The notes under the pieces: generated by a model
What the model was told of the DNA's origin: nothing
Databases searched by the model: none
The model's input: only the letters and a program-made list of their open reading frames with translations
NCBI RefSeq assembly: GCF_037120725.1
Contig: NZ_JBBAXC010000012.1
Coordinates: forward strand, 109,195 to 173,194
Direction: 5' to 3'
DNA: 64,000 nt
Origin: Bacillus spongiae
GTDB taxonomy: Bacteria; Bacillota; Bacilli; Bacillales; Bacillaceae_K
Made by a program: the position numbers and the translations under genes
Part shown: one piece after another, positions 45,084 through 56,457 of the stretch
Position numbering within the stretch: the first letter of the stretch is position 1
How the letters are laid out: each line of letters begins with the position of its first letter

Positions 45084-45950
45084 TCACGTTTTTTTCTTCG
45101 GAATTTTTATTGTAATTTGATAGAACTCGTCAAATTCTTCTTCTTCAGAATTTAAATTAATTCCACTATCAGAAACCATCGTCAAGGACTGTCTGATTGT
45201 ATTTACTGCAATGCGCATGTCTTTACTAAACGCCTTACGACGTGGCTTTTGTTTCTTACCGGACCCTTCTAAAATCCGTCCTACTCGCTCCTCCGTTTGC
45301 TTTACATTTAATCCTTTTTCGATAATTTCCTGTAAAAGGACCAATTGTTTATCAGGAGTTTTTAAAGGAATTAACGCTCTTGCATGTCGTTCTGTAATTT
45401 GCTTTTGCAATAAGGCTTCTTGAATTTCTCCTGGTAGCTTTAATAATCTCAGTTTGTTCGCTACAGTAGATTGTCCTTTTCCAAGACGCTGGGCAAGAGC
45501 TTCTTGTGTTAAATTATGCAATTCTAATAATTTTCCATACGCAATAGCTTCCTCAATAGGTGAAAGCTCTTCCCGTTGAAGATTTTCAATAAGTGCTACC
45601 GAAGCCGTTTCTGTATCATTTAAATTTTTTATGATAGCAGGAATACTATCCCAATTTAATGATTGCACTGCTCTCCATCGCCGTTCACCAGCAATGAGCT
45701 CAAATTGATCTTTTTCGTATTCTCGAACCACAATGGGTTGAATTATACCATGAGTATGTATTGTTCTAGCTAGTTCTTCAATTTTATGGTCATCAAAAAC
45801 AGTTCTAGGTTGAAATCGATTGGGGACAATTTGTGAGATAGGTATTTTCTTGACTTCTTCCTTCTCAACATCAATTTCATTTTCCAGCTCTGTTGAAAGT
45901 TCTTGTTCCTTTTCTCCTAACCCAAATAAACGAGAGAAAGGATGCTTCAT
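45084..45950 (-). CDS. noc: Nucleoid occlusion protein Noc (ParB family)
   Basis: 288 residues, ParB-like ([45 protein letters not shown]). Compared with Spo0J it has the Noc-type N-terminus ([16 protein letters not shown]), an amphipathic membrane-targeting segment. The location next to rsmG is the usual place of noc. It prevents division over the nucleoid. Confidence 0.95.
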   Translation of the reverse strand: MKHPFSRLFGLGEKEQELSTELENEIDVEKEEVKKIPISQIVPNRFQPRTVFDDHKIEELARTIHTHGIIQPIVVREYEKDQFELIAGERRWRAVQSLNWDSIPAIIKNLNDTETASVALIENLQREELSPIEEAIAYGKLLELHNLTQEALAQRLGKGQSTVANKLRLLKLPGEIQEALLQKQITERHARALIPLKTPDKQLVLLQEIIEKGLNVKQTEERVGRILEGSGKKQKPRRKAFSKDMRIAVNTIRQSLTMVSDSGINLNSEEEEFDEFYQITIKIPKKKT

Positions 45951-46048
45951 CTTCCTACACCACCTTTAGGAAACTCCCTTGTTAAATATTCTCTATCTAA
46001 TAAAAAGTTCCTTCTTTTATAATTGAATTTTACCTTATCCAATCTAAA

Positions 46049-46064
46049 CGTTCCACATGAAACA
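46049..46064. promoter_or_regulatory. Degenerate parS-like sequence
   Basis: CGTTCCACATGAAACA matches the parS consensus at 13 of 16 positions, immediately after rsmG. Possibly a decayed site. Confidence 0.35.
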
Positions 46065-46784
46065 TTATTCTAATGGTGACTTATTTGGTGTACCAGGCTT
46101 TCGTGGATACTTCTTTGGGGTTGAGCTCTCTTTCGTCACTACAACAATATTTCTTTCGCTATTTTCTTCAGGCAGATTAAAAGAATGTATTCCCCTTACT
46201 TTTCCCCCCAACAAGAAAATGGCCTTCTTTCCATTTTGAAGCTCATCCTGGGCTGCAGCACCCTTCATTGCAACAAAGGTTCCACCAACTTTAACAAGTG
46301 GTAAGCAAAGCTCACTTAACACAGACATTCTGGCAACGGCACGCGCCGTAACAAGATCGTATTTCTCTCTATGCTCAGGCTTTTTCCCAAATAACTCTGC
46401 TCGATCATGATAAAAGCTAACATTCTCTAACTGTAGCTCTGATGCTAAATGCTCTAAGAACGTTATTCGTTTATTTAAGGAATCGACAATAGAAATATGT
46501 AATTGTGGAAAACAAATTTTCAATGGGATACTTGGAAATCCTGCTCCTGCACCGACATCGCAAATATGTAATTCATCTTTTACATCCACATAAAAAGAAG
46601 CGGTGATGGAATCAAAGAAATGTTTTAAGTAGACTTCCTTTTCTTCTGTAATAGCCGTTAAATTTATTTTATTATTCCATTCTACTAGTAGTTCAAAATA
46701 CTTATCGAATTTGGAAAGCTGCTTAGCAGAAAGGGAGATCCCTTTCTCACTAAGACTTTCCTGAAATTGATTTACGTTCATCAT
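46065..46784 (-). CDS. rsmG: 16S rRNA m7G527 methyltransferase RsmG
   Basis: 239 residues with [22 protein letters not shown] and the SAM motif [17 protein letters not shown]. It methylates G527 of 16S rRNA. GGAAGG precedes the paired ATG. Middle gene of mnmE-mnmG-rsmG-noc. Confidence 0.96.
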   Translation of the reverse strand: MMNVNQFQESLSEKGISLSAKQLSKFDKYFELLVEWNNKINLTAITEEKEVYLKHFFDSITASFYVDVKDELHICDVGAGAGFPSIPLKICFPQLHISIVDSLNKRITFLEHLASELQLENVSFYHDRAELFGKKPEHREKYDLVTARAVARMSVLSELCLPLVKVGGTFVAMKGAAAQDELQNGKKAIFLLGGKVRGIHSFNLPEENSERNIVVVTKESSTPKKYPRKPGTPNKSPLE

Positions 46785-46803
46785 TTCAGTCCTTCCAGCT
46801 TAT

Positions 46804-48687
46804 TTATATACGAGCAATTTTCCCTTGTTCTATATAAACAAGTAAAATCGAGACATCGGCTGGATTGACACCTGAAATTCGTGAAGCTTGGGCAATCGAC
46901 AATGGTCGAACCTCTATTAACTTCTGCCTAGCTTCAGAAGCTAACCCATTTATGTCATGGTAATCGATATTTTCAGGAATCTTCTTCGATTCCATCTTCT
47001 TCATTCGATCTACTTGTTGTAAAGATTTTTCAATATAGCCTTCATACTTAATTTGGATCTCAACCTGTTCTGTTACGTCTTCTTGAAGCACTATTTCCGA
47101 AGGGACTAACTGGTGAATATGGTCATAGGACATCTCAGGACGCTTTAATAGATCAGCCGCTCTAATCCCGTCCTTTAGTTCACTACCTCCTGCTTCCTGA
47201 ATAAGCTTTTGTGTTTGTTGATTTGGTTTAATAATAATGGAGCGTAAACGTTTCTTCTCTTCCTCAATTTGTACTTTCTTCTCAAGGAAACCACGATATC
47301 GTTCTTCAGTAATTAGCCCCATATTATATCCGATTTCTGTTAACCGTAAATCAGCATTATCATGGCGAAGCAATAGTCTGTATTCTGCACGAGAGGTTAA
47401 TAAACGATATGGTTCATTCGTCCCTTTTGTCACTAAGTCATCGATTAACACACCTATATAGGCATCGGAACGACTTAAAATAAGTTCTTCTTTTCCTAAA
47501 GACCTTCTACCTGCATTTATTCCAGCAATGATTCCTTGTCCTGCCGCTTCTTCATAGCCGGAAGTTCCATTAATTTGACCTGCCGTATACAAACCTGCGA
47601 CTTTTTTTGTTTCGAGTGTTGGCCATAATTGAGTTGGGACGATAGCATCATATTCAATTGCGTACCCTGCTCGCATCATTTGCACATTTTCCAAACCTGG
47701 AATCGTTTTTAATATTCTTTGTTGTACATCTTCTGGTAGGCTAGTGGAAAGGCCTTGAACATACACTTCCTGCGTATTTTTCCCTTCTGGCTCTAAGAAA
47801 ATTTGGTGACGAGGCTTATCGTTAAAGCGAACCACTTTATCTTCAATGGAAGGACAATAACGAGGTCCTGTCCCTTTAATCATTCCAGAATACATTGGTG
47901 AACGATGTAAATTATCATCAATCAACTGATGTGTCCGTTCATTTGTATAGGTTAACCAGCACGGGAGCTGATCTGTAATGTATTTTGTTGTTTCAAAACT
48001 AAAGGCTCTTGGAACAACATCACCTGGTTGAATTTCTGTTTTAGTGTAATCAATTGATGCACTATTCACACGTGGTGGCGTGCCTGTTTTAAAGCGAACT
48101 AAATCAAACCCTAACTCCTCTAGATGTTCTGATAGATGAATGGACGGTTGTTGATTATTCGGGCCACTTGAATATTTCAGTTCCCCTAAAATAATTTCTC
48201 CTCTCAAAAACGTTCCAGTTGTAATAACTACAGATGAAGCTCGGTAAATAGCACCTGTTTGAGTAACAACTCCTGTACATTTTCCATCTTCTACAATTAA
48301 ATGTTCAACCATCCCCTGCAGGAGTGTAAGGTTTTCTTCTTCCTCAAGTGTTTTTTTCATTTCATGTTGATAAGCGAATTTATCTGCTTGAGCACGTAAA
48401 GCTCGAACTGCAGGACCCTTTCCGGTGTTTAACATACGCATTTGGATATAGGTCTTATCGATATTACGACCCATTTCTCCACCTAATGCATCTATTTCTC
48501 GTACGACAATCCCCTTTGCTGGGCCTCCGACAGACGGATTACAAGGCATAAAGGCAACCATATCTAAATTAATCGTAATCATAAGCGTTTTGGCTCCGAC
48601 CCTTGCAGATGCCAGTCCTGCTTCTACTCCAGCATGTCCAGCTCCTACAACAATGACATCAAAGCTACCCGCTTCATACTGCTGCAT
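46804..48687 (-). CDS. mnmG: tRNA uridine-34 modification enzyme MnmG (GidA)
   Basis: 627 residues from the ATG at 48687 behind AGGAGG; the longer reading has no ribosome site. FAD motif [23 protein letters not shown] and [16 protein letters not shown] are typical. With MnmE it builds cmnm5U34 on tRNAs. Confidence 0.97.
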   Translation of the reverse strand: MQQYEAGSFDVIVVGAGHAGVEAGLASARVGAKTLMITINLDMVAFMPCNPSVGGPAKGIVVREIDALGGEMGRNIDKTYIQMRMLNTGKGPAVRALRAQADKFAYQHEMKKTLEEEENLTLLQGMVEHLIVEDGKCTGVVTQTGAIYRASSVVITTGTFLRGEIILGELKYSSGPNNQQPSIHLSEHLEELGFDLVRFKTGTPPRVNSASIDYTKTEIQPGDVVPRAFSFETTKYITDQLPCWLTYTNERTHQLIDDNLHRSPMYSGMIKGTGPRYCPSIEDKVVRFNDKPRHQIFLEPEGKNTQEVYVQGLSTSLPEDVQQRILKTIPGLENVQMMRAGYAIEYDAIVPTQLWPTLETKKVAGLYTAGQINGTSGYEEAAGQGIIAGINAGRRSLGKEELILSRSDAYIGVLIDDLVTKGTNEPYRLLTSRAEYRLLLRHDNADLRLTEIGYNMGLITEERYRGFLEKKVQIEEEKKRLRSIIIKPNQQTQKLIQEAGGSELKDGIRAADLLKRPEMSYDHIHQLVPSEIVLQEDVTEQVEIQIKYEGYIEKSLQQVDRMKKMESKKIPENIDYHDINGLASEARQKLIEVRPLSIAQASRISGVNPADVSILLVYIEQGKIARI

Positions 48688-48805
48688 TTTGTATCCTCCT
48701 ATTACTTCACATTTTATATTGATTTCATACATGGAAAGGGGTAATGTCATCTACCCTATTAAATCGACATTATTCTGCGAATTTCTAGCTGATGACATTT
48801 CATCA

Positions 48806-50191
48806 TTATTTCCCTAGACAAAACTGGGAAAACAGTTGATCAATTAGACTTTCATGAACGCTTTCCCCAATAATTTCACCTAATAATTCCCATGTTCTTG
48901 TTAAGTCTATTTGAGCAATGTCAATAGGGATTCCCATCTCAACATTGTTTATAGCGTCTTCTATTGATTTCTTTGCTTGATGAAGCAAAGAAATATGACG
49001 GCTGTTTGATACATACGTAATATCACTTGCATCGAGTTTACCTTTAAAGAATAAAGAAGCGATACTTTCTTCAAGCTCATCTACGCCTTTATCCTGTAAT
49101 AAAGAAGTGGTGACAAGCTTATGCTGACTAGCAAGCTTTTCTACTTTATCCAGATTAATTTTCTGCGGTAAATCCGTTTTATTGATTATAACGATTACAT
49201 CCATGCCTTCCACTGCTTTGAATAGATTTTCATCCTCTTCTGTAAGCTCATCGGCATAATTCAATACGAGAAGAATCAAATCAGCTTCCTTTAACACTTG
49301 GCGAGATCGTTCAACACCAATTTTTTCAACAATATCCTCTGTTTCCCGAATACCTGCTGTATCGACAAGCCGAAGTGGTACTCCTCTAACATTCACATAT
49401 TCCTCAATCACATCTCGTGTTGTCCCAGGAATATCTGTAACAATGGCTTTATTTTCTTGTACGAGACTATTTAACAAGGAAGATTTTCCTACATTTGGTC
49501 GTCCAATAATGACTGTTGAAAGACCTTCCCTTAATATTTTACCTTGCTCAGATGTGCGAAGGAGTCTTTCGATTTCCTCTTTAACCAATCGAGATTTTTG
49601 AAGTAGAATGGTGTGAGTCATTTCCTCAACATCATCGTACTCAGGATAATCGATATTGACTTCAACATGAGCAAGAGTCTCTAATATATCTTGACGAAGC
49701 TTTTGAATTAATCGGGAAAGTCTACCTTCCATTTGATTAATGGCTACATTCATTGCTCGGTCAGTTTTTGCTCGGATTAGATCCATAACAGCTTCCGCTT
49801 GCGATAAATCAATTCGACCATTCAGAAAGGCCCTTTTTGTAAACTCACCTGGCTCAGCTAGTCTAGCTCCATTTGTCAGAATCACTTGTAATACACGATT
49901 GACGGAAACCATTCCCCCGTGGCAATTAATTTCCACTACATCCTCTCGCGTAAAAGTCTTAGGACCCCTCATAATGGAAACCATAACTTCTTCTATAATT
50001 TTATTTTCTGTTGGATCTACTATATGGCCATAATGAATGGTGTGGGAAGGAAGTGAAGTTAATTTATCACCGTTTGGTTTTTTAAAAATTTTATCCGCAA
50101 TCTCAAATGCTTCTTCACCACTTAAGCGTACTATCGCAATGGCTCCTTCTCCCATCGGAGTAGATATTGCTGCGATTGTATCAAATTCCAT
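48806..50191 (-). CDS. mnmE: tRNA modification GTPase MnmE (TrmE)
   Basis: 461 residues: folate-binding N-domain ([22 protein letters not shown]), helical domain, G domain with [22 protein letters not shown] and NKTD, and the C-terminal catalytic CLGK (FCLGK). AAAGAGGTGA precedes the ATG. First gene of its operon. Confidence 0.97.
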   Translation of the reverse strand: MEFDTIAAISTPMGEGAIAIVRLSGEEAFEIADKIFKKPNGDKLTSLPSHTIHYGHIVDPTENKIIEEVMVSIMRGPKTFTREDVVEINCHGGMVSVNRVLQVILTNGARLAEPGEFTKRAFLNGRIDLSQAEAVMDLIRAKTDRAMNVAINQMEGRLSRLIQKLRQDILETLAHVEVNIDYPEYDDVEEMTHTILLQKSRLVKEEIERLLRTSEQGKILREGLSTVIIGRPNVGKSSLLNSLVQENKAIVTDIPGTTRDVIEEYVNVRGVPLRLVDTAGIRETEDIVEKIGVERSRQVLKEADLILLVLNYADELTEEDENLFKAVEGMDVIVIINKTDLPQKINLDKVEKLASQHKLVTTSLLQDKGVDELEESIASLFFKGKLDASDITYVSNSRHISLLHQAKKSIEDAINNVEMGIPIDIAQIDLTRTWELLGEIIGESVHESLIDQLFSQFCLGK

Positions 50192-50294
50192 TCAAATCAC
50201 CTCTTTCATCTGTATATATCTATAGTAAAATTCGTATGATATTTTGATCAAAAGATTAGAATACCACACTATAATTGATGCGTATAGGTAACCT

Positions 50295-50349
50295 TTATCC
50301 ACAAGACCTTTTTCGCTCCCTATATTTTAACTTATCCACATGTGAATAA
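50295..50349. promoter_or_regulatory. DnaA-box cluster between jag and mnmE
   Basis: Exact consensus TTATCCACA at 50295-50303 and 50332-50340, plus a facing TGTGAATAA at 50341-50349. A DnaA-binding cluster at jag is known in Bacillus subtilis. Confidence 0.75.
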
Positions 50350-50480
50350 CAATAAAACTGCCGAGTGGGCTATTTTATTCATTATAAAGTTTCCCTTAAT
50401 TAAGCAGGCAAGACGTTTACAATTTATTGCCTATTCACCTTCACTCCACTTTTCAATTGCTAATTAAATAGGATTAAAAA

Positions 50481-50509
50481 AAGCCTTTAAGTTAAGAACT
50501 TAAAGGCTT
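50481..50509 (-). terminator. Terminator after jag
   Basis: AAGCCTTTAAGTT and AACTTAAAGGCTT, a perfect 13-bp stem with 3-nt loop and TTTTTT leftward. Confidence 0.94.
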
Positions 50510-50513
50510 CTCA

Positions 50514-51134
50514 TTATTTCTCCGGCTTAATAACCACGTATCGATGAGGTTCATTTCCTTCAGAAATTGTTTTTACATTAGGATTATCCAACAAAGAAGA
50601 ATGAATAATCTTTCTTTCATATGACGGCATTGGTTCTAGTTTTACAGATCTCTTGGTCATATGTACTTTTTGTGCTAATCGATGAGCAAGTTGAACAAGT
50701 GTTTCTTTTCGCTTTTCTCGATAATTTTCTGCGTCAATAATAACCGTTACATATTGTTCACTTGCTTGATTCGCTACTAATTGGGCTAAATATTGAAGGG
50801 CATTTAATGTTTGCCCTCTCTTCCCAATAATTAACGCAATCTTTTCATCAAATAATTGAAAATAGTATGTTTTCCCTTCTTGTTTTACATTTATCTTAGG
50901 GAAAATGCCCATTTCTTTTGCAATATTTTGTAAATAATTTACTACTTCTTCTTTTACATTTTGCTTCTTCTTCACTAAAACTGTAGCTGGTTTTCCACCA
51001 AATAAGCCGAGTATCGCTTTTTTCCCTTTATCGAGTATCGATATATCTGCTTGTTCTTCTGTGATGTGTAACTGGGCTAAAGCTGACTCGACTGCCTCAC
51101 GAACAGACTGTCCAGTAGCCGTTACTTGTTTCAC
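50514..51134 (-). CDS. jag: RNA-binding protein Jag (KhpB)
   Basis: 206 residues: Jag-N domain ([16 protein letters not shown]), a KH domain ([16 protein letters not shown]) and a C-terminal R3H domain ([12 protein letters not shown]). The start overlaps the yidC stop by 4 nt. The KhpB family binds RNA with KhpA and affects cell shape. Confidence 0.95.
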   Translation of the reverse strand: MKQVTATGQSVREAVESALAQLHITEEQADISILDKGKKAILGLFGGKPATVLVKKKQNVKEEVVNYLQNIAKEMGIFPKINVKQEGKTYYFQLFDEKIALIIGKRGQTLNALQYLAQLVANQASEQYVTVIIDAENYREKRKETLVQLAHRLAQKVHMTKRSVKLEPMPSYERKIIHSSLLDNPNVKTISEGNEPHRYVVIKPEK

Positions 51135-51910
51135 TTTTTCGAACCTCCCGGTGAAGTTGCTTCAGCTCCCTTGCGTAATTCAGGACCTTTAATAAAATAA
51201 GTAGAAACAATCATGAAAATATTACCAACTACCCAATAAAGAGATAACGCTGCTGGGAAATTAATGGCGAAAATAATGATCATAATCGGCATAATCCAAA
51301 TTAACATAGCCATTTGTGGATTCTGATTGGCCGTTCCAGCACTCATCATTTTTTGTTGAATAAATGTTGTCAAACCAGCAATTAGCGGTAAGACATAAAT
51401 CGGATCCGGTTGTCCTAAGTCAAACCATAAAAAGGTATCTTCAGAAATCATTTCTGTACGAACAATGGCATGATAAAAAGCAATTAAAATTGGCATTTGC
51501 ACAATTAGCGGTAAACAACCAGCAAGTGGGTTTACACCATGCTTTTGGAATAAAGCCATCGTTTCCTGCTGCAATTTTTGCTGAGTTTGTGCATCTTTTG
51601 AACTGAATTTCTCTCTAAGCTTTTGCATTTCAGGGTTTAAAGCCTGCATCGCTTTCGCGTTTTTCGTTTGCTTAATCATAAGTGGCAAAATCACTAAACG
51701 AATAATAATCGTTACCACTACAATTGCCCAACCATAACTTCCGCTAAAAATGTCAGCAAAAGTCGTTATAAGCCAAGAAAGTGGATATACAAAAAACTCA
51801 TTCCAAATCCCTTTACTCTCAGGTGTAATCGGCTGATTATATTCGGTACAACCAGCTAACAGCGTCATAACACCAATTAGTGCGATCAAGGTTAATAATT
51901 TCTTAGACAC
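51131..51910 (-). CDS. spoIIIJ: Membrane insertase YidC1 (SpoIIIJ)
   Basis: 259 residues, GTG start behind GGGAGG. Signal peptide with lipobox LLAGC, then five membrane helices; the [20 protein letters not shown] segment has the conserved Arg of the hydrophilic groove. It inserts membrane proteins and, in Bacillus, is needed for sigma-G activity in the forespore. Confidence 0.95.
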   Translation of the reverse strand: MSKKLLTLIALIGVMTLLAGCTEYNQPITPESKGIWNEFFVYPLSWLITTFADIFSGSYGWAIVVVTIIIRLVILPLMIKQTKNAKAMQALNPEMQKLREKFSSKDAQTQQKLQQETMALFQKHGVNPLAGCLPLIVQMPILIAFYHAIVRTEMISEDTFLWFDLGQPDPIYVLPLIAGLTTFIQQKMMSAGTANQNPQMAMLIWIMPIMIIIFAINFPAALSLYWVVGNIFMIVSTYFIKGPELRKGAEATSPGGSKK

Positions 51911-52030
51911 CTTGAATTTCCTCCCTACTCTTCCAATTTACATATTGTATAATGCGTTTTATTTTTATAAAAACGCGTATCAACTGTATTGTATCACTTT
52001 TAAATAGAAAAAACTGATTGTTACTCAATA

Positions 52031-52396
52031 TTACTTTTCAGTATTGGCATTCTTTTTTCTTTTCAATACTTTTGATCTGGATAATACATGAATGAGACTT
52101 TTTTTCGTCTCATGAAAATTCATATCGGCCGCCGGTTTTCTGGCGATAATAATATAATCATTTCCCTTTTCTACCTCATCCTTCAATTCTAAAAAGACTT
52201 GCCTGATATAACGTTTGATTTGATTCCTAGTGACTGCCTTTCCAATTTTCTTGCTAACTGAAAGCCCCACTCGAAAAACATCTTGCTCCTTCTTTGGTAA
52301 CACATACACAACGTATTGGCGGTTAGCAAATGACGTTCCTTTATTAAAAACCTCTTGGAACTCCCTATTCTTTTTTAACCTATATTCTTTTTTCAT
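52031..52396 (-). CDS. rnpA: Ribonuclease P protein component RnpA
   Basis: 121 residues with [13 protein letters not shown] and the signature [20 protein letters not shown]. It binds RNase P RNA and helps 5' tRNA processing. It lies between rpmH and spoIIIJ as usual. Confidence 0.96.
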   Translation of the reverse strand: MKKEYRLKKNREFQEVFNKGTSFANRQYVVYVLPKKEQDVFRVGLSVSKKIGKAVTRNQIKRYIRQVFLELKDEVEKGNDYIIIARKPAADMNFHETKKSLIHVLSRSKVLKRKKNANTEK

Positions 52397-52535
52397 TTAT
52401 TAAACCCACCTGTAGTTTGCGTTTTATATCTTAATGCACAAGCCATTTCTTCCTCATACTTCAATAAGGAATGAAACAATTATTTACAATAAGAATCTCA
52501 GTAATCTTTGTTCTTACTTACTACTAGAAAAAAGA

Positions 52536-52556
52536 CCACTGAGATAAATCAGTGGC
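52536..52556 (-). terminator. Terminator-like hairpin after rpmH
   Basis: CCACTGA (52537-52543 approx.) and TCAGTGG, starting at the rpmH stop, with TTTTTTCT leftward. It may regulate read-through into rnpA. Confidence 0.8.
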
Positions 52557-52691
52557 CTACGCAGTTAATACTTTTCTTCCTTTACGACGACGAGCAGCTA
52601 TTACTCTACGTCCGTTTTTTGAGCTCATGCGTGCACGGAAACCGTGAACCTTACTTCTTTTACGTCTATTTGGTTGAAACGTTCTTTTCAT
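52557..52691 (-). CDS. rpmH: 50S ribosomal protein L34
   Basis: 44 residues, [18 protein letters not shown] and ending GRKVLTA: the complete L34. GGAGG precedes the ATG. It is the first gene left of oriC. Confidence 0.98.
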   Translation of the reverse strand: MKRTFQPNRRKRSKVHGFRARMSSKNGRRVIAARRRKGRKVLTA

Positions 52692-52821
52692 GTATAACAC
52701 CTCCCTGAGGATGTAAAAATAAAAATATTGTTAGACAGTCTTTCTAATTATATAGACGATGGCCTTAAAATGTCAATACCACCTTCCATTGTTTTCGTTC
52801 ACTCCCTACACGATAAGTGCT

Positions 52822-53095
52822 TGTGGATAAATAAAAACCTCTCCCTTCACTATCCACAGCACATATTGACATCTTTTTCACAACCTAACACGCTGTGGAA
52901 AAGTATTTATTCACACAACACTTATATGTGGATAAAAAAGAAAAGCCATTGCAACAAAAGGCTTATTCTGATATGATTATTGTGTTTTCACTCTGAATAT
53001 CCTATTATCTATTTAACTTTATCCACAAAATGTGGATAGTGTGTGGATAATAAAAACACAAGCCGTGTAGAACCTTGTCCACAGCTCGTGGATAG
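52822..53095. other. oriC: oriC left part: DnaA-box array between rpmH and dnaA
   Basis: About ten boxes in both orientations: 52822 (TGTGGATAA), 52850, 52894, 52907, 52927, 53019 (TTATCCACA), 53031, 53042, 53075 and 53087. This is the incA/incB-type portion of a bipartite Bacillus origin. The dnaA promoter should lie between the array and 53400, where DnaA can repress its own gene. Confidence 0.92.
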
Positions 53096-53407
53096 TGTCG
53101 AAAAACCACTACTTTCCTTATTATATGGTTTTACACATTCAGTCTTTTGGATTTTATAAAACCATTACTATTTAGTATGAAAAAACATACAAGAAATATA
53201 CAAAAAAGAATCTGACGGATGAAATAACTCAACATGTTTGGATATTTGACAAAGCTCGTCAAAGATCCTGTTTTGTTATGTTTAAGATCATTCCTCTTTC
53301 AATTGTCTTAGATTTCTAAGGAGAAAATACTATTTGATGAACGAATTTATTTTGACACATCTCGTTATGAATATAGATAACAATACTGAAGCGAAGGAGG
53401 GAGCGTA

Positions 53408-54754
53408 TTGGAGAATATTGCGGGCCTATGGGATAAAGCATTATTAGAAATTGAAAAAAAAATAAGTAAACCTAGCTATGATACATGGTTAAAGTCAACT
53501 AAAGCACATACTTTACAAGGAGATACTTTAATTATTACCGCTCCTAACGAATTTGCTAGAGATTGGTTGGAAGGACGGTATTCACAACTAATCGCTAGTG
53601 TTATTTATGATATTACTGGGGAAGAGCTAGGGATTAAATTTATTATCCCACAAAATCAAGAGCCTGAAGAGTTTGACATTCCTAATCCACCTAAAAAATT
53701 AGGTAAAAATGGAGAATCGCAAGATCTTTTACAAAACATGCTTAACTCAAAATATACTTTTGATACTTTTGTCATTGGATCTGGAAACCGTTTTGCTCAT
53801 GCTGCTAGTTTAGCTGTAGCTGAAGCACCAGCTAAAGCTTATAATCCCTTATTTATATATGGGGGCGTTGGACTTGGAAAAACGCATTTAATGCACGCTA
53901 TTGGTCATTATGTTCTTGACCAAAATCCTTCTGCTAAAGTTGTGTACCTATCATCTGAAAAATTCACCAATGAATTTATTAACTCAATCCGAGATAATAA
54001 AGCTGTCGATTTTCGTAATAAATATCGAAATGTGGATGTTCTCTTAATCGATGATATTCAATTTTTAGCAGGAAAAGAACAAACTCAAGAAGAGTTTTTC
54101 CATACTTTTAATACACTTCACGAAGAAAGTAAACAAATTGTCATTTCGAGTGATCGTCCACCAAAAGAAATCCCCACCCTTGAAGACCGTTTACGATCTC
54201 GCTTCGAATGGGGACTGATTACAGACATTACGCCACCTGATTTAGAAACTAGGATTGCTATTTTACGTAAAAAAGCGAAAGCTGAACGACTAGATATTCC
54301 TAATGAAGCCATGTTATATATTGCCAACCAAATTGATTCTAACATTCGTGAACTAGAAGGCGCGCTTATTCGTGTGGTTGCTTATTCTTCTTTAATTAAT
54401 AAGGATATTAATGCTGACCTAGCAGCTGAAGCACTGAAAGATATTATTCCTAGTTCAAAACCAAAAGTTGTGACGATTGCAGAAATCCAAAGAGTCGTTG
54501 GCGAACAATTTAATGTTAGGCTTGAAGACTTCAAAGCGAAAAAAAGGACCAAATCGATTGCTTTTCCTCGTCAAATTGCTATGTATTTATCAAGAGAATT
54601 AACCGATTTTTCATTGCCTAAAATTGGAGAGGAATTCGGTGGTCGTGACCATACAACTGTCATTCACGCTCATGAAAAAATTTCTAAGTTATTGAGTACT
54701 GATCCTTTACTTCAGCAACAACTTAAAGAAATTCAAACAACATTAAAAGGGTAA
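53408..54754 (+). CDS. dnaA: Chromosomal replication initiator DnaA
   Basis: 448 residues, TTG start after AAGGAGGGAG. N-terminal domain I, Walker A GGVGLGKT (152-159), Walker B LLIDDIQF (about 210-217), and the box-binding domain IV with [12 protein letters not shown] (about 417-428). It opens oriC and starts replication. Confidence 0.98.
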   Translation: MENIAGLWDKALLEIEKKISKPSYDTWLKSTKAHTLQGDTLIITAPNEFARDWLEGRYSQLIASVIYDITGEELGIKFIIPQNQEPEEFDIPNPPKKLGKNGESQDLLQNMLNSKYTFDTFVIGSGNRFAHAASLAVAEAPAKAYNPLFIYGGVGLGKTHLMHAIGHYVLDQNPSAKVVYLSSEKFTNEFINSIRDNKAVDFRNKYRNVDVLLIDDIQFLAGKEQTQEEFFHTFNTLHEESKQIVISSDRPPKEIPTLEDRLRSRFEWGLITDITPPDLETRIAILRKKAKAERLDIPNEAMLYIANQIDSNIRELEGALIRVVAYSSLINKDINADLAAEALKDIIPSSKPKVVTIAEIQRVVGEQFNVRLEDFKAKKRTKSIAFPRQIAMYLSRELTDFSLPKIGEEFGGRDHTTVIHAHEKISKLLSTDPLLQQQLKEIQTTLKG

Positions 54755-54781
54755 TTATCTATCCCCACTTACAGGAAATGT

Positions 54782-54903
54782 TGTGTATAACTTTTTATTA
54801 TTTAAGCACAGTCTGTCCACATGTGGATAGGCTGTGCTTACGCTTGGAAAAGCAGTTATCCACATATTCACACGCCCTACTATTATTACTACTATTTTTT
54901 TAA
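54782..54903. other. oriC: oriC right part: DnaA boxes and DnaA-trio/unwinding element
   Basis: Boxes at 54782-54790, 54813-54821, 54822-54830, 54856-54864 (exact TTATCCACA) and 54864-54872 are followed by a short GC stretch, then CTACTATTATTACTACTA and a T run (54879-54903). Triplet-repeat DnaA-trios followed by AT-rich DNA mark the unwinding site in Bacillus. Confidence 0.9.
54803..54840 (+). terminator. dnaA terminator-like hairpin containing two DnaA boxes
   Basis: AAGCACAG and CTGTGCTT arms enclose the overlapping facing boxes CTGTCCACA and TGTGGATAG. The same bases can form an RNA hairpin and bind DnaA. There is no clear T tail. Confidence 0.6.
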
Positions 54904-54961
54904 AACATATTAATATATGCTTTCCAATAAAAAATATGTACACAAATTGGAGGAATTATTG

Positions 54962-56098
54962 ATGAAATTTGCTATTCAACGTGATTATTTAGTCAGAAGC
55001 GTTCAAGATGTCATGAAAGCAGTAACATCAAGAACAACTATTCCGATATTAACGGGAATAAAAATTATTACAACGGAAAAGGGCGTTACCTTAACAGGAA
55101 GTGATTCTGATATTTCAATTGAATCATTAATTCCAGTAGAAGAAGATGGGAAGAGTGTTGTAGACATTCACCAACAAGGTGGAGTCGTACTTCAAGCTAA
55201 ATTTTTTAGCGAAATTGTAAAGAAATTGCCGTCTGAAACAATTGAAATTGAAGTCGTAAATTCTTTTCAAACGGTCATTCGTTCAGGAAAAGCAGAATTT
55301 AAACTAAATGGCTTAGATCCTGAAGAATATCCTCATCTTCCTCAAATTGAAGAAGAAAATGTCTTTAAAATACCAACTGATTTATTAAAAACGATGATAC
55401 GGCAAACATTTTTTGCAGTGTCCACCTCAGAAACACGCCCGATATTGACAGGTGTAAACTGGCGAGTGGAGGATGGGAAGTTAATCTGTACTGCAACAGA
55501 TAGTCACCGCTTAGCTATGAGAACAGCAGCTATTGAAAGTGAATCTACTGCCCACTACAATGTTGTTATTCCAGGAAAAAGCTTAAGTGAATTAAGTAAA
55601 ATTTTAGATGATTCTTCAGAGGCCGTGGATATTGTTATTACTGAAAATCAAATACTGTTTAAAACAAAACACTTGTTGTTCTTTTCAAGATTATTAGAGG
55701 GGAACTATCCTGATACGACACGCTTAATTCCGACAGATACAAAAACGGAATTGCAGCTTACAACAAAAGACTTTTTACAATCGATTGACCGTGCTTCTTT
55801 ATTAGCAAGAGAGGGAAGAAATAATGTAGTCAAGCTCTCTACACTAGAAAGTGGTATAGTAGAAGTTTCATCGAATTCTCCTGAAATTGGTAATGTTATT
55901 GAGCAAGTTCAAAGTGGTAATATTGAGGGAGAAGATTTGAAGATTTCTTTTAGTGCAAAGTACATGATGGATGCATTAAAAGCACTTGAAGGTTCCGAAA
56001 TTCATATTCAATTTACTGGAGCAATGAGACCGTTTGTCATTCGACCAATGCATGATGATTCTATCTTGCAACTCATTCTTCCTGTCAGAACATATTAA
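54962..56098 (+). CDS. dnaN: DNA polymerase III sliding clamp DnaN
   Basis: 378 residues from the ATG at 54962 (GGAGG upstream); the ATG at 54917 is in the origin and lacks a ribosome site. MKFAIQRDYLVRSVQDVMKA and the end MRPFVIRPMHDDSILQLILPVRTY fit the three-domain beta clamp. Confidence 0.98.
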   Translation: MKFAIQRDYLVRSVQDVMKAVTSRTTIPILTGIKIITTEKGVTLTGSDSDISIESLIPVEEDGKSVVDIHQQGGVVLQAKFFSEIVKKLPSETIEIEVVNSFQTVIRSGKAEFKLNGLDPEEYPHLPQIEEENVFKIPTDLLKTMIRQTFFAVSTSETRPILTGVNWRVEDGKLICTATDSHRLAMRTAAIESESTAHYNVVIPGKSLSELSKILDDSSEAVDIVITENQILFKTKHLLFFSRLLEGNYPDTTRLIPTDTKTELQLTTKDFLQSIDRASLLAREGRNNVVKLSTLESGIVEVSSNSPEIGNVIEQVQSGNIEGEDLKISFSAKYMMDALKALEGSEIHIQFTGAMRPFVIRPMHDDSILQLILPVRTY

Positions 56099-56106
56099 GA
56101 CGGTTT

Positions 56107-56140
56107 AAAATCCTATCTTTTTAGATGGGATTTTTTTATT
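56107..56140 (+). terminator. Terminator after dnaN
   Basis: AAATCCTATCT and AGATGGGATTT arms plus seven T. Confidence 0.8.
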
Positions 56141-56217
56141 TTAGTTTTCTTTGTTTCTAGGACTAAAATTTAGTAAAATGAATTATTAGAGACTAAATCG
56201 GAAAGTAGTGAACAATC

Positions 56218-56439
56218 GTGGAAACTGAAATCCAGATTAATACGGAATATATAACGTTAGGTCAATTATTAAAAATGGCAGATTTAATTCAATCTGGTGG
56301 TATGGCAAAATGGTTTCTTAGCGAATACAAGGTCTATGTAAACAATGAAGAAGACCAGCGCAGAGGCAGAAAGCTTTACCCAAATGATAGAGTAGAAATC
56401 GAAGAAGTCGGTCTTTTTGTTATTAAAGCGGAACTTTGA
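56218..56439 (+). CDS. rlbA: S4-domain protein RlbA (YaaA)
   Basis: 73 residues, GTG start, with the S4-like RNA-binding pattern LGQLLKMADLIQSGGMAKWFL...VYVNNE and R-G-RKLYPND. It is the usual small gene between dnaN and recF and is linked to ribosome assembly. The ribosome site is weak (GGAAAG). Confidence 0.92.
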   Translation: METEIQINTEYITLGQLLKMADLIQSGGMAKWFLSEYKVYVNNEEDQRRGRKLYPNDRVEIEEVGLFVIKAEL

Positions 56440-56457
56440 ATAAAGGAATGTTAACTC

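Larger units (their letters stand above)
50192..50513. other. 322-bp interval between jag and mnmE with DnaA boxes
   Basis: No gene. It has the mnmE promoter region, three DnaA boxes and the jag terminator. Confidence 0.6.

Noticed and set aside
54917..54961. Longer N-terminus for dnaN
   Set aside because: It lies in the origin AT-rich region, and the ATG at 54962 has GGAGG and the conserved clamp start.
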